Shown piece after piece: positions 33,423 to 41,348 of a DNA stretch of 64,000 nucleotides. Positions within the stretch are counted from its first letter, which is position 1, and each line of letters begins with the position of its first letter. The translations under genes and the position numbers were made by a program. Origin of the DNA: SAR202 cluster bacterium bin22 (GTDB lineage: Bacteria > Chloroflexota > Dehalococcoidia > Lucifugimonadales > UBA3495); the NCBI GenBank assembly GCA_002238505.1, contig MPMM01000005.1:1-64000 (forward strand). Reading direction: 5' to 3'. Below the pieces are notes generated by a model. That model was given only the letters and a program-made list of their open reading frames with translations, was not told where the DNA came from and ran no database searches.

Positions 33423-34994
33423 CTAGGCCAGCTCATCCCCAAAGAACTCGAGCAGGCTGTTTACCGGGCCGCCGGCCATCTGGCCCAGACCGCACAGGGA
33501 CGCTGCCCCCACAATCTCAGCAAGGTAACGCAACTCCTCAACTTCGCTTCCCGAGTCTTTCCCTTCTGACAGCCGGTCCAGGGCCTCCACGATGCGGGGC
33601 GTTCCCTCGCGGCAGGGGGTGCACTTGCCGCAGGACTCGGCGGCGTTGTAGGCGGCCAGGCGTCGGGCGACTTCGATGGCCGGGACTGACGAGTCCATCA
33701 CCATTATTCCGCCGGCGCCCATAACCACGCCGGAGGGGTGAAGCATGCCCGGTTTCAGTTCCAGGTCCAGTTCGGATGGCGGGAGAACGCCGCTGGAGGG
33801 CCCGCCTACGGCCACTACTCCAATGTCTTTGCCTTCGGGCGGGCCGCCACCAATATCGTAGATTACCTGCCTCAGGGTGGAGCCCATAGGGACTTCGGCC
33901 AAACCAGGCCGACGGACCGCGCCACTGAGGCATACCAGCTTGGTGCCGGGAGATGATTCCAGTCCCACCTGGCCGTAGCGGCCTGGCCCCCGCTGCAAGA
34001 TGTAAGGGAGGTTGGCCAGGGTTTCCACGTTGTTTATGACCGTGGGCCGGCGGAACAATCCAGATTCCACGGGGAAGGGTGGCCGCAGCCGGGGTTCTCG
34101 ACGGCGACCTTCAATAGTGTTCAAAAGGGTGGTCTCTTCGCCACATACGTAGCCACCAGCCCCGCGCCTGACCTCCACCTCGCAGGCAAAGCCGGACTGC
34201 AGGATGTTTTCTCCCACGAGGTTGTGATTGCGAGCCTGTTCCAGCGCGGCTTGCACCCGTTCGGCAGACAGGTGGGCCTCGGCGTTGATGTAGATAAAAC
34301 AGCGGGACGCGCCGGTGGCGTAGGAAGCAATCAGCGCTCCTTCGATCAGGCGGTGGGGAAGTCCCTCCATGATGTGGCGGTCTTTGAAGAGGCCGGGTTC
34401 GCCTTCCTCGGCATTGACTACCAGGAAACGGGGCGCGGGAAAGGCGCGGGCCCCCTGCCACTTGCGGGCCGGCGGGAAATAGGCGCCGCCCCGGCCCTGC
34501 AGACCCGATTCCAGCACCTGGTCAATGACTTCCTCGGGTGTCCGGGAGAGGGCTTCGGCCAGGCTGGCGTAGCCTCCTGCTGCCACGTAGTCAGATACTT
34601 CGGCGGGGTCCAGAAGGCCGCACCAGGACATGACCTGCAGGTGCTGCGGGGTGAAGAATGACTCCAGTTCTGCGGTTGGACGCTGGTCGTGCCCGCCTCC
34701 AACGTCAGCCAAGATGGCTGGAACATTGGAGGCGGCAACATTGCTGTAGTAACGGGTTGCGCCGCCGGATTCCTGCACCACTACCTGGGGCGCGGCAAAG
34801 CAGGCCCCGTCACATCCGGAGACCACGAGGTTACAGTCGGCGCGGGAGGCCAGGGCCACTTGCAGCCCTTCCATTACCGCGTCTGCGCCTACTGCCTGGC
34901 TGCACTGGCCCGCCTGGACAACAACCCGGGTCCTGGCGGCTTCGGGGGCGGTCCGGCGCTGGCGGGCATCGTTGAGGAGTTCTTCGAAAGTCAT
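33423..34994 (-). CDS. NuoF-like NAD- and FMN-binding subunit
   Basis: This 523-residue flavoprotein resembles NADH dehydrogenase subunit F and the beta subunits of NAD-linked formate dehydrogenases and hydrogenases. A thioredoxin-like N-terminal part (VVVQAGQCSQAVGADAV, then SGCDGACF) is followed by LQGRGGAYFPPARKWQ and the NAEEGEPGLFKDRHIME NAD/FMN segment, GAGGYVCGEETTLL, and the 4Fe-4S motif CGKCTPCREGT with a later Cys in ASLCGLGQ. The ATG at 34994 shares ATGA with the stop of the NuoE-like gene, so the two are coupled. A partner catalytic subunit could be FdhA at 26769. Confidence 0.9.
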   Translation of the reverse strand: MTFEELLNDARQRRTAPEAARTRVVVQAGQCSQAVGADAVMEGLQVALASRADCNLVVSGCDGACFAAPQVVVQESGGATRYYSNVAASNVPAILADVGGGHDQRPTAELESFFTPQHLQVMSWCGLLDPAEVSDYVAAGGYASLAEALSRTPEEVIDQVLESGLQGRGGAYFPPARKWQGARAFPAPRFLVVNAEEGEPGLFKDRHIMEGLPHRLIEGALIASYATGASRCFIYINAEAHLSAERVQAALEQARNHNLVGENILQSGFACEVEVRRGAGGYVCGEETTLLNTIEGRRREPRLRPPFPVESGLFRRPTVINNVETLANLPYILQRGPGRYGQVGLESSPGTKLVCLSGAVRRPGLAEVPMGSTLRQVIYDIGGGPPEGKDIGVVAVGGPSSGVLPPSELDLELKPGMLHPSGVVMGAGGIMVMDSSVPAIEVARRLAAYNAAESCGKCTPCREGTPRIVEALDRLSEGKDSGSEVEELRYLAEIVGAASLCGLGQMAGGPVNSLLEFFGDELA

Positions 34995-35452
34995 TGCCGC
35001 AGCCACCCGTCCAACTGTTCCAGGACGCCGGCCGCCAATTCCCTGGCCTGCCAGACGCCGTCAACTTCAACCAGTGGAGCCAGGGAGCAGCGATAGGCGC
35101 AGGGGGTTTCCTTCAGGGTCACGGGACATTCTGTATCCGCTTCTCCGGAAACTGCGTTCAGCTTGTCCGATAGCTGGGACAGCAACTCCCTGGCCCCACC
35201 GTACCAGCAACTGAGCCCCGTGCATACGCGTACGAGATGCTGGTTGGGCTGCTGGATTCGCAGTTCGGTGTAGCTGGTGGCGGCGCCGTACACCACGCTG
35301 GCCGGTGTGCGCAGATGCCAGGCGACTGCCTGGAGGGCCCACTCGGGCAGGTGCCCCAACTCTTCCTGGAGAAAGTGGAGGGCAGGCAGCAAGTAGGTAC
35401 GCTGCGGGGGAAATTTTTCGCGGAGAATGGGCCTGAGTTCTTCCCTTTCCAT
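34991..35452 (-). CDS. NuoE-like 2Fe-2S subunit
   Basis: This 153-residue thioredoxin-like ferredoxin subunit carries CTGLSCWYGG and then TPCAYRCSLAPLVEV, the four Cys of the 2Fe-2S cluster. LLPALHFLQEELGHLPEWAL at the N-terminus is the helical start typical of the 24-kDa subunit. It would pass electrons to or from the NuoF-like partner translated directly after it. The pair without other Nuo genes points to a soluble NAD-linked complex (formate dehydrogenase or similar), not complex I. Confidence 0.9.
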   Translation of the reverse strand: MEREELRPILREKFPPQRTYLLPALHFLQEELGHLPEWALQAVAWHLRTPASVVYGAATSYTELRIQQPNQHLVRVCTGLSCWYGGARELLSQLSDKLNAVSGEADTECPVTLKETPCAYRCSLAPLVEVDGVWQARELAAGVLEQLDGWLRQ

Positions 35453-35511
35453 ATCGCTTAAACACGGACGCCTCGACGGTGCTTCCGACCAGCGGCCGCA
35501 TTTACCGGCTA

Positions 35512-35949
35512 TTATTCGTCGGGCTCTGGGGGAGGGATTCTGAACATGACACTGCCGTCTTCATCGTGGGAGTGGGACATTATAGCCTGGTGAAGGTTCC
35601 TGATTTGCTGGCGGGTTCTTTCCCCCTCGGAACGTATGAGTTCTTCGTTACGACGGATAAGTTCCTCGTTGTGGCGTATCAGTTCCTCATGGCTTTGGAA
35701 ACGCTGCCCGGTGAGGTGTTCATTTTGTTCAAAGCGGTCGTAGATGCGCTGGAACTCGACGCGGATGCTCTGAAATTCGCCTTGCATTTCCTGAGGCAGC
35801 CGGTTGGTAGCCTCGGTGAGTTTACCGATACGATATATTGCGGTGGCAGCAAGGCCGATGACCGCAATTATCACGGCTGCGAGGCCTGCTGCGGCTGTGA
35901 TTTCCGCTGCTTCCAATTGAGGGGCGCTCCTGACGATGGACTGTTTCAA
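35512..35949 (-). CDS. Membrane-anchored coiled-coil protein
   Basis: The function is unknown. This 145-residue protein has one hydrophobic helix near the N-terminus (ITAAAGLAAVIIAVIGLAATAIY) and a long helix rich in Glu, Gln and Arg. The latter includes three imperfect copies of a heptad-like unit, EELIRHN, EELIRRN, EELIRSE. The C-terminal tail is acidic and Pro-rich. The topology is the reverse of the tail-anchored coiled-coil protein at 3650-4180. It lies between the AOR and NuoE genes on the same strand without evident coupling. Confidence 0.7.
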   Translation of the reverse strand: MKQSIVRSAPQLEAAEITAAAGLAAVIIAVIGLAATAIYRIGKLTEATNRLPQEMQGEFQSIRVEFQRIYDRFEQNEHLTGQRFQSHEELIRHNEELIRRNEELIRSEGERTRQQIRNLHQAIMSHSHDEDGSVMFRIPPPEPDE

Positions 35950-36008
35950 GGGGATTTTACCCTAAAGGGTACTGTGCCCGCATTACAGCGGAACGCAAGG
36001 TAGTGCGC

Positions 36009-37889
36009 CTATCTTCTGTCGCCTTCCTGGTCCACCATTCCCTGCAACCCCAGTTCCGCCAGTGTCTTCTCCGGTATAAGTCCTTCGGGCGTCCAGCCCC
36101 TGGCCCGGTAGTAACCGTCAATCATGAAGTTGAGCTCTTCGCGGGTCAGGCCCACGCCGGCGGCCACGCCATTGGGCAAGGGTTCCTCCAGGGTTCGAGG
36201 AGGCAGAGTATCGTCAACGCGAGTCCATCCTTCGCGGATGTTGAACAGCTTCTTGAGGTTGGAGATGCGTTGGCCGGACTTTCGCAGTTCATCTGCGGAC
36301 ATTTCCCAGCCCGTTACCATGGTAAATACCTGAGCAGACTCCTCGTAGAAGTTATGAAAGGCTTTGCGCAGGAACTTGCACCAGATGAGAGAGTCCAGCA
36401 CCGCCTCAAAGTCTTCGCTTTCGGCGGCTATCCTGCCCCGGTGTTCGTCCACGGAAAGCCGGTCCACCTGGTTCGAGAAGTCCGCCTCGTAGGCGGATGA
36501 GCGGTTGTGGCAGGCGCCCCGGGGGGTTACCGCCAGACCCAGGGCCATGGTCTTGAGACTGCGGGGTTCGTAGCCGGGCATTTCCAGGCCCTTCACCTGC
36601 ATGGCCCAGTCCCCGGAACCATGACCCACGCAGGCGGCGGCGGCACGGCTTCCCTCGGCCAGCAACTTCCCGATGCCACGGCGGTGGCCTATGTCTTCTA
36701 GGACCTGCAACAGCGCGGGACCGTTGCCAAAACGCAACTCAATGCCGCCGCAGTCCGGCCCGGACAAGATCCCTCGTTCGAAGGACTCCATGGCCCAGGC
36801 CACGGTGGCGCCGGCGCTGATGGTATCCATTCCCAGATCGTCGCAAAGGGCGGCGGCGCGAATGACGATGTCGGGGTCGGATATGCCGCACAGGGGGCCC
36901 AGGGCGAAAAGACTTTCGTACTCCATGCGCGCGCCCCTGGCCTCTTTACCCTTGCTGTCACGTTGATCGCGGGTAACCAGGATGCGTTCACAGCCGATGG
37001 TGCAGTTGGCGCAGCCGGTGTTCCGGTGCAAGTGGTTTTGATGCAGTTCCTCGCCGCTGACCTGTTCCGCGCCTTCGAAGGTGGACTCGCGGAAGTTGCG
37101 GGTGGGCAGGGCGCCCAGGCGGTTGAAGACAGCCACGTTGGCCATGGTGCCCAAGTTTCGGTACTTTTCGGTGGCAGCGCCGAGGCTGCGGCGGCTGAGG
37201 TCGCGGCCAAAACTGCGGACCGAGTCGGGTTCGGCAACCGCTACGGGCAAATGGCCGCGCAAGGCCACCGCCAGCAGCTTTTTGGAACCCATCACCGCGC
37301 CCAGTCCGCAACGCCCCGCCTGCCGTCCGCCGTCGTTGCTTATTGACGCGAACTTTACCTGGGCCTCTCCTGCGGGGCCGATACAGGCTACGCGACAGCG
37401 CGGGTCGCCCAACATTTTCTTAACCGTGGCTTCCTTGTCAGCGGCGCCCATTCCAACCAGTTCGGTGGCGTCCTCAAAGTGGACAGCTACCTGTTCCGGT
37501 TCAAGGGCGTCACCTTCGATTCGGAGCAGGGTGGGACCGGCGGACCGGCCCGTGATGATGAGGGCGTCGCCACAGCACTTCTTCAATTCGGTGGCCAGAT
37601 GGCTGGAGGACAGGGAGTCGGCAATGAAGCCCGTCAGAGGAGACTTGGTCAACACGGCGAACTTGCTGGAGGTAGTCAGGCGCGTACCCACCAGGGGGCT
37701 GCCAACAAACAGAAGGGGATTCTCGGGCCCGAGAGGGTCGGCCCCGGGAGGGCAGTAACGGTAGAGGAGGAGCGTGCCCAGACCGATGCCGCCGATGAAC
37801 ATGCGCAGGTCATCAGGCTCTATCGCATCCCAGCGGTGGGTGCGGCTGGTAAAATCCACTACTAACGCTTTACCGTGATAGCCGTACAT
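36009..37889 (-). CDS. Aldehyde ferredoxin oxidoreductase family enzyme
   Basis: This 626-residue protein belongs to the tungsten/molybdenum AOR family, which oxidises aldehydes or related acids with ferredoxin. MYGYHGKALVVDFTSR opens it. GSKFAVLTKSPLTGFIADS-like and GRQAGRCGLGAVMGSKKLLAV segments contact the pterin, and GCANCTIGCERI with a later Cys (GACHNRSSAYE) binds the 4Fe-4S cluster. The substrate is unknown. Upstream on the same strand lie MoaD- and MobA-like genes for the cofactor, with a dispersed repeat in between, so the group may originally have been one operon. Confidence 0.92.
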   Translation of the reverse strand: MYGYHGKALVVDFTSRTHRWDAIEPDDLRMFIGGIGLGTLLLYRYCPPGADPLGPENPLLFVGSPLVGTRLTTSSKFAVLTKSPLTGFIADSLSSSHLATELKKCCGDALIITGRSAGPTLLRIEGDALEPEQVAVHFEDATELVGMGAADKEATVKKMLGDPRCRVACIGPAGEAQVKFASISNDGGRQAGRCGLGAVMGSKKLLAVALRGHLPVAVAEPDSVRSFGRDLSRRSLGAATEKYRNLGTMANVAVFNRLGALPTRNFRESTFEGAEQVSGEELHQNHLHRNTGCANCTIGCERILVTRDQRDSKGKEARGARMEYESLFALGPLCGISDPDIVIRAAALCDDLGMDTISAGATVAWAMESFERGILSGPDCGGIELRFGNGPALLQVLEDIGHRRGIGKLLAEGSRAAAACVGHGSGDWAMQVKGLEMPGYEPRSLKTMALGLAVTPRGACHNRSSAYEADFSNQVDRLSVDEHRGRIAAESEDFEAVLDSLIWCKFLRKAFHNFYEESAQVFTMVTGWEMSADELRKSGQRISNLKKLFNIREGWTRVDDTLPPRTLEEPLPNGVAAGVGLTREELNFMIDGYYRARGWTPEGLIPEKTLAELGLQGMVDQEGDRR

Positions 37890-37992
37890 AAGCCTATTGT
37901 GAATCAGGAAGGGTAGCTGGTAAATGGTTAAATCCGGTTTCCCTCGGCCACGGGCGGAACCTGAGGCTGAGTGGGAAAGGAATCATCAATAT

Positions 37993-38168
37993 AGTGGTTC
38001 AACAGCATTGTAATAACGGGTTGAGGTCTAACCGTCAGTCCGGCGAAGGCCGGAAGGTGGAGCCCCTCTGGTACCTTGCAGTTGACCTTAGGCAACCTGT
38101 CTGGATTCCGGCTCAAGGCCGGAATGACGATTTGGATTTAGCGGGCATCATTTCAAACCTGTTGGCCT
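37993..38168 (-). repeat. ~180-base dispersed composite repeat, copy 2 (inverted)
   Basis: Reverse-complement copy of the 25071 element: the ends match AGGCCAACAGGTTTGAAATG and CAATGCTGTTGAACCACTAT, with the GGATTCCGGCTCAAGGCCGG palindrome between. It separates the AOR gene from moaD. Confidence 0.8.
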
Positions 38169-38193
38169 AATAGTCTCTTCCGCCAGTCGAGGC

Positions 38194-38493
38194 TCACCCA
38201 CCGGCCTGGCTGGAAATCAACAACAGGGAGTCTCCGTCCTCAACGGCAAACTCGCCGTCGCCAAGAAAAGCCAGGCCATTGCGGTTGAAAACGTATCCTT
38301 CCTCAAGGTCGGTCAGGTCATCCCTCAGGCCATGTCCCACCAGGGCGGGACACCGGTCTGCCAGGGCCGCAATCAGGTTCTCGCGGCTGACCGGGGCCGG
38401 TACTGCCAGGTCGAAGGCCTTCGCTCCGCCCAGAATGCGGGGAGAGCCGAAGAGTTCGACAGTAACGCTTACAGTCGCGGAGGCGCCGGTCAT
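38194..38493 (-). CDS. MoaD/ThiS-like sulfur carrier
   Basis: This 99-residue ubiquitin-like protein ends in GG (SLLLISSQAGG), the form needed for thiocarboxylation. VTVELFGSPRILGGAKAFDL at the start and NRNGLAFLGDGEFAVEDGDSL near the end fit the MoaD fold, in which the carrier donates sulfur to molybdopterin. Its ATG shares ATGA with the stop of the MobA gene, so the two are coupled. The nearby AOR suggests a dedicated carrier for tungsto- or molybdopterin. Confidence 0.85.
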   Translation of the reverse strand: MTGASATVSVTVELFGSPRILGGAKAFDLAVPAPVSRENLIAALADRCPALVGHGLRDDLTDLEEGYVFNRNGLAFLGDGEFAVEDGDSLLLISSQAGG

Positions 38494-39125
38494 TGTTCGC
38501 TGTCCACCAGTTCCCGGGCCCGTTCCAGGTCCTCGGGGGAATTTACGTTGAAAAAACTGTGCAGCTCAGGGTCGAAAGTCTCGATTTCCTCCTGCGCCAG
38601 GTACTTGACCCTTACCTGGTCGAAAAAGCCGGAAATCTTGAGGTCATTGGCCCGCAGCCTGGTTTCCATGCCAGCCAGGCAGTCTTTGGAATAGAGGGCG
38701 TGGGTTGGTTCGGGGTAGGAGCCTGGCTGGGGAACCACGGCATCCCAGCCTTCGCGCTGGGCCAGCATGTGTTTCAGCAGTCCTTGGTTGAGGAAAGGCA
38801 TATCGCAGGCCACTACCAGTCCCCACTGATTTGCGGCGGCGGTAAGCCCCGAGAATATGCCGCCCAGGGACCCGCCTTCTGGAAAGATGTCCAAGGCCAC
38901 ACGGTGACCGGAATCCAGCGGCAATGCGTCTCCACGAGCAGAGTCGGCAACCACCACTACAATCTCACTGGTCAGGGGCGCCACCCGACCAATTACGCGA
39001 CGAATAAGCGGCTGGCCGCCGAAGGGTTCCACCGCCTTGTCCCGGCCCAACCTTCGGCTGCGGCCACCGGCGAGAATTATGCCGGTAACCGGCCCCTGGC
39101 CCGAGGATTCTGCCGGGTGAACCAC
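38490..39125 (-). CDS. mobA: Molybdenum cofactor guanylyltransferase
   Basis: This 211-residue nucleotidyltransferase would add GMP to molybdopterin to make the guanine dinucleotide cofactor used by DMSO-reductase-family enzymes such as FdhA. GIILAGGRSRRLGRDKAVEPFGGQPLI is the signature GTP-binding N-terminus; VVACDMPFLNQGLLKHM has the metal-binding Asp, and FFNVNSPEDLERAREL closes the domain. The start is GTG at 39125. It is first in the minus-strand group mobA, moaD, AOR. Confidence 0.9.
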   Translation of the reverse strand: MVHPAESSGQGPVTGIILAGGRSRRLGRDKAVEPFGGQPLIRRVIGRVAPLTSEIVVVVADSARGDALPLDSGHRVALDIFPEGGSLGGIFSGLTAAANQWGLVVACDMPFLNQGLLKHMLAQREGWDAVVPQPGSYPEPTHALYSKDCLAGMETRLRANDLKISGFFDQVRVKYLAQEEIETFDPELHSFFNVNSPEDLERARELVDSEQ

Positions 39126-39470
39126 GAATACAACCTCGATTCCGGCGAGAGATCAGGTGACCTTCCCTGTCGCTGCCGTGAATCTCTTACCGATGAATAC
39201 CGAATCTGAAGGCCGCCTGCACTTAGTCCATACCAAGCCTGACGTGTTGAAGGTGAATTCGCACACAGTTTCCAGATAAGCGCCTGATTTGAGTATAGCA
39301 CAGGGGATTTTCTGCCCACTTCGCTCCCTTTCTGGCCTTGCGGAATACCTGATTCATCAAGAGGGGACTCTTTTCACAGAAAAACGGGTGGTGACAGGAC
39401 GGCTGTTGACGGCTTGGATGGCCCGTACCTAGCGTAAGTATTGTTGAGACCGGCCAGGGCAATGGGTCGG

Positions 39471-39490
39471 TCTTTCCCATTGGGGAAAGA
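39471..39490 (+). promoter_or_regulatory. Short hairpin before the zinc-ribbon gene
   Basis: TCTTTCCC (39471-39478) pairs with GGGAAAGA (39483-39490) around ATTG, ending seven bases before the GGGAGG ribosome site. There is no T tract, so it is more likely an mRNA leader structure than a terminator. Confidence 0.4.
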
Positions 39491-39509
39491 AATCCTGGGA
39501 GGTATTCAT

Positions 39510-39731
39510 TTGGTTTGTCGTCGTTGCATGTCGGATCGCCTGATACGGCTGGCGGTCATGCACCCTTCGGATAATCCCGTGCTTCGCTGCCTGGAGTGCG
39601 GATTCCTGTTCAGTCCCAGCGCACTGCCCAGCGGCCCGCAAGCGGTTGACCGAGACCGATTCGGTGTCCGGAAGAAGGCTGCCGCTAACCAGGACCCGAG
39701 CCTTTCCGCCACGGAGCCTGACTCTTTATGA
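39510..39731 (+). CDS. Small zinc-ribbon protein before the terminase
   Basis: This 73-residue protein has two Cys pairs, VCRRCM and LRCLECG, spaced as in a zinc ribbon, and a polar tail. The start is TTG at 39510, seven bases after GGAGG. Its stop overlaps the start of the terminase gene as ATGA, so it belongs to the same phage-derived unit. The function is unknown; small zinc-ribbon proteins are common next to terminase genes. Confidence 0.7.
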   Translation: MVCRRCMSDRLIRLAVMHPSDNPVLRCLECGFLFSPSALPSGPQAVDRDRFGVRKKAAANQDPSLSATEPDSL

Positions 39732-41110
39732 CGGGAAGGGAAGAGGAAACTAATACTGCGGAAGCCGAGACTATATCCCCAGTGGACTTCGCCCAGCGAG
39801 TGCTGCGGGTTGAGTTGTGGGCCAAGCAGGAGGAGGTTCTGGCTGCGCTGGGGGAGCACAGGCGGGTTGCCGTCAAGTCGGGCAACGGTCTGGGGAAGGG
39901 GTTCAGCGCGGCAGTGGCGGCGCTCTGGTTTCTGTACGCCCACGACCCCGCGATTGTCCTTACCACCGCGCCCACATTCAGGCAGGTGAGGCACCTGCTG
40001 TGGCGGCAGATTCACAGTCTACACCGGCGGGCCGCCGATGACCTGGGAGGCAAGCTGCTGGATACGCGCTGGGAACTGGGCGAGGACCGGTACGCCATGG
40101 GTCTCTCCGCTGACTCGGCGGACCAGTTCCAGGGGTTCCACAGTCCCAACGTGCTCGTAGTGGTTGACGAGGCGGAGGGTGTCAGCGACTTCATCTACGA
40201 AGCCGTAGAAGCGGTGATGACGTCGGCCGGGTCCCGCCTCCTGCTGATTGGAAACCCGACTACTACCTCGGGGATCTTCAGGCGGGCCTTTCACGAGGAG
40301 CGCAGCATCTACCACTGCATCACCATATCTGCCCTGGACAGTCCCAACGTTCAGTCAGGAAGGGTAATTATTCCCGGGCTGACTACCGGAAAATGGGTGG
40401 AGGAACGGGGCCGAATCTGGGGCAAGGAAAATCCCCTGTACAAGTCGCGAGTGCTGGGGCAGTTCCCCGACCTGGCCGACAATGCCCTGATCCGGCTTTC
40501 CGACGTTGAGGCGGCCGTACTGCGCTGGCAGGAGTTTCAAGTTGCAGCCTCAACGGGGGAAGTTGCCAGCCCTCCCGAAGGGGACGTGGTCATTGGCGTG
40601 GACGTGGCCCGATTCGGGTCGGACCACAGCATCATCCTGCGGCGCAGGGGCAACCGGGTGGAGGAAATAAGGGCTTTCAACGGGCTGGATACCATGGCCC
40701 TGGCGGGCCTGGTGGCCGCCGCCATTCGGGAACATCAGCCAATTCAGACCTGCGTAGATGAGGTGGGAATTGGGTCGGGGGTGGTGGACCGGCTTCGGGA
40801 GCAGGGGCTGGGAGTGCACGGCGTCAACGTGGCCCGCGCCGCCCGCGACAAGCAGGTCTTCGCCAACTTGCGGGCTGAAGGCTACTGGAGGGTACGGGAA
40901 CTGTTCGCCTCGGGCGACATCGCCATCCCTCCGGACCAGCAGTTGATGGGAGAACTGGCAGCCCTGACCTACGGGTATAACAGCCAGGGCGCCCTGCTCA
41001 TGGACTCCAAGGGGGACTTGCGGAAGCGGGGTGTTGCATCGCCCGACCGGGCCGACGCCCTGATGCTGGCCTTCGTTATTCCACTCAGCCGTCCCAGGCT
41101 GTGGACATAA
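39728..41110 (+). CDS. Phage terminase large subunit
   Basis: This 460-residue packaging motor has an N-terminal ATPase with Walker A SGNGLGKG (51-58) and Walker B VLVVVDEAE (142-150), and a C-terminal RNase H-like nuclease with Asp292 and Asp299 in IGVDVARFGSDHS, then CVDEVGIG and SPDRADALM. All key residues are present. It would cut and pump phage DNA into procapsids. Upstream is the zinc-ribbon gene, downstream the portal gene; no small subunit, capsid or tail genes are in the window. Confidence 0.9.
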   Translation: MTGREEETNTAEAETISPVDFAQRVLRVELWAKQEEVLAALGEHRRVAVKSGNGLGKGFSAAVAALWFLYAHDPAIVLTTAPTFRQVRHLLWRQIHSLHRRAADDLGGKLLDTRWELGEDRYAMGLSADSADQFQGFHSPNVLVVVDEAEGVSDFIYEAVEAVMTSAGSRLLLIGNPTTTSGIFRRAFHEERSIYHCITISALDSPNVQSGRVIIPGLTTGKWVEERGRIWGKENPLYKSRVLGQFPDLADNALIRLSDVEAAVLRWQEFQVAASTGEVASPPEGDVVIGVDVARFGSDHSIILRRRGNRVEEIRAFNGLDTMALAGLVAAAIREHQPIQTCVDEVGIGSGVVDRLREQGLGVHGVNVARAARDKQVFANLRAEGYWRVRELFASGDIAIPPDQQLMGELAALTYGYNSQGALLMDSKGDLRKRGVASPDRADALMLAFVIPLSRPRLWT

Positions 41111-41234
41111 ACCCCTGGTACAAAGTGGTGACAGGCCGCGCGGGCAAGAAGGAAAAATTAAACTCCCACGCCGCCTGTCCCCGGAAAATACGTCCAAATC
41201 CAACTCTCAGATTGATTTTAAGGAGCAAGCGAAA

Positions 41235-41294
41235 GTGAAAATCGGCAAAGACAATCTGCTTGAAATACTGGGCCAACTGGCAGGAACAAAATAG
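41235..41294 (+). other. Short leader frame in phase with the portal gene, ending in UAG
   Basis: AAGGAG (41220-41225) precedes GTG at 41235, which begins MKIGKDNLLEILGQLAGTK and stops at TAG 41292-41294. The frame is the same as that of the portal gene, and the intervening codons up to 41349 are open. It may be the true N-terminus of the portal protein separated by one nonsense codon. Confidence 0.45.
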
Positions 41295-41348
41295 CTCAAT
41301 GGCAACGCTAATTCGGGACAGGACAGCGGTGGACCGGCAGAGAACCTG

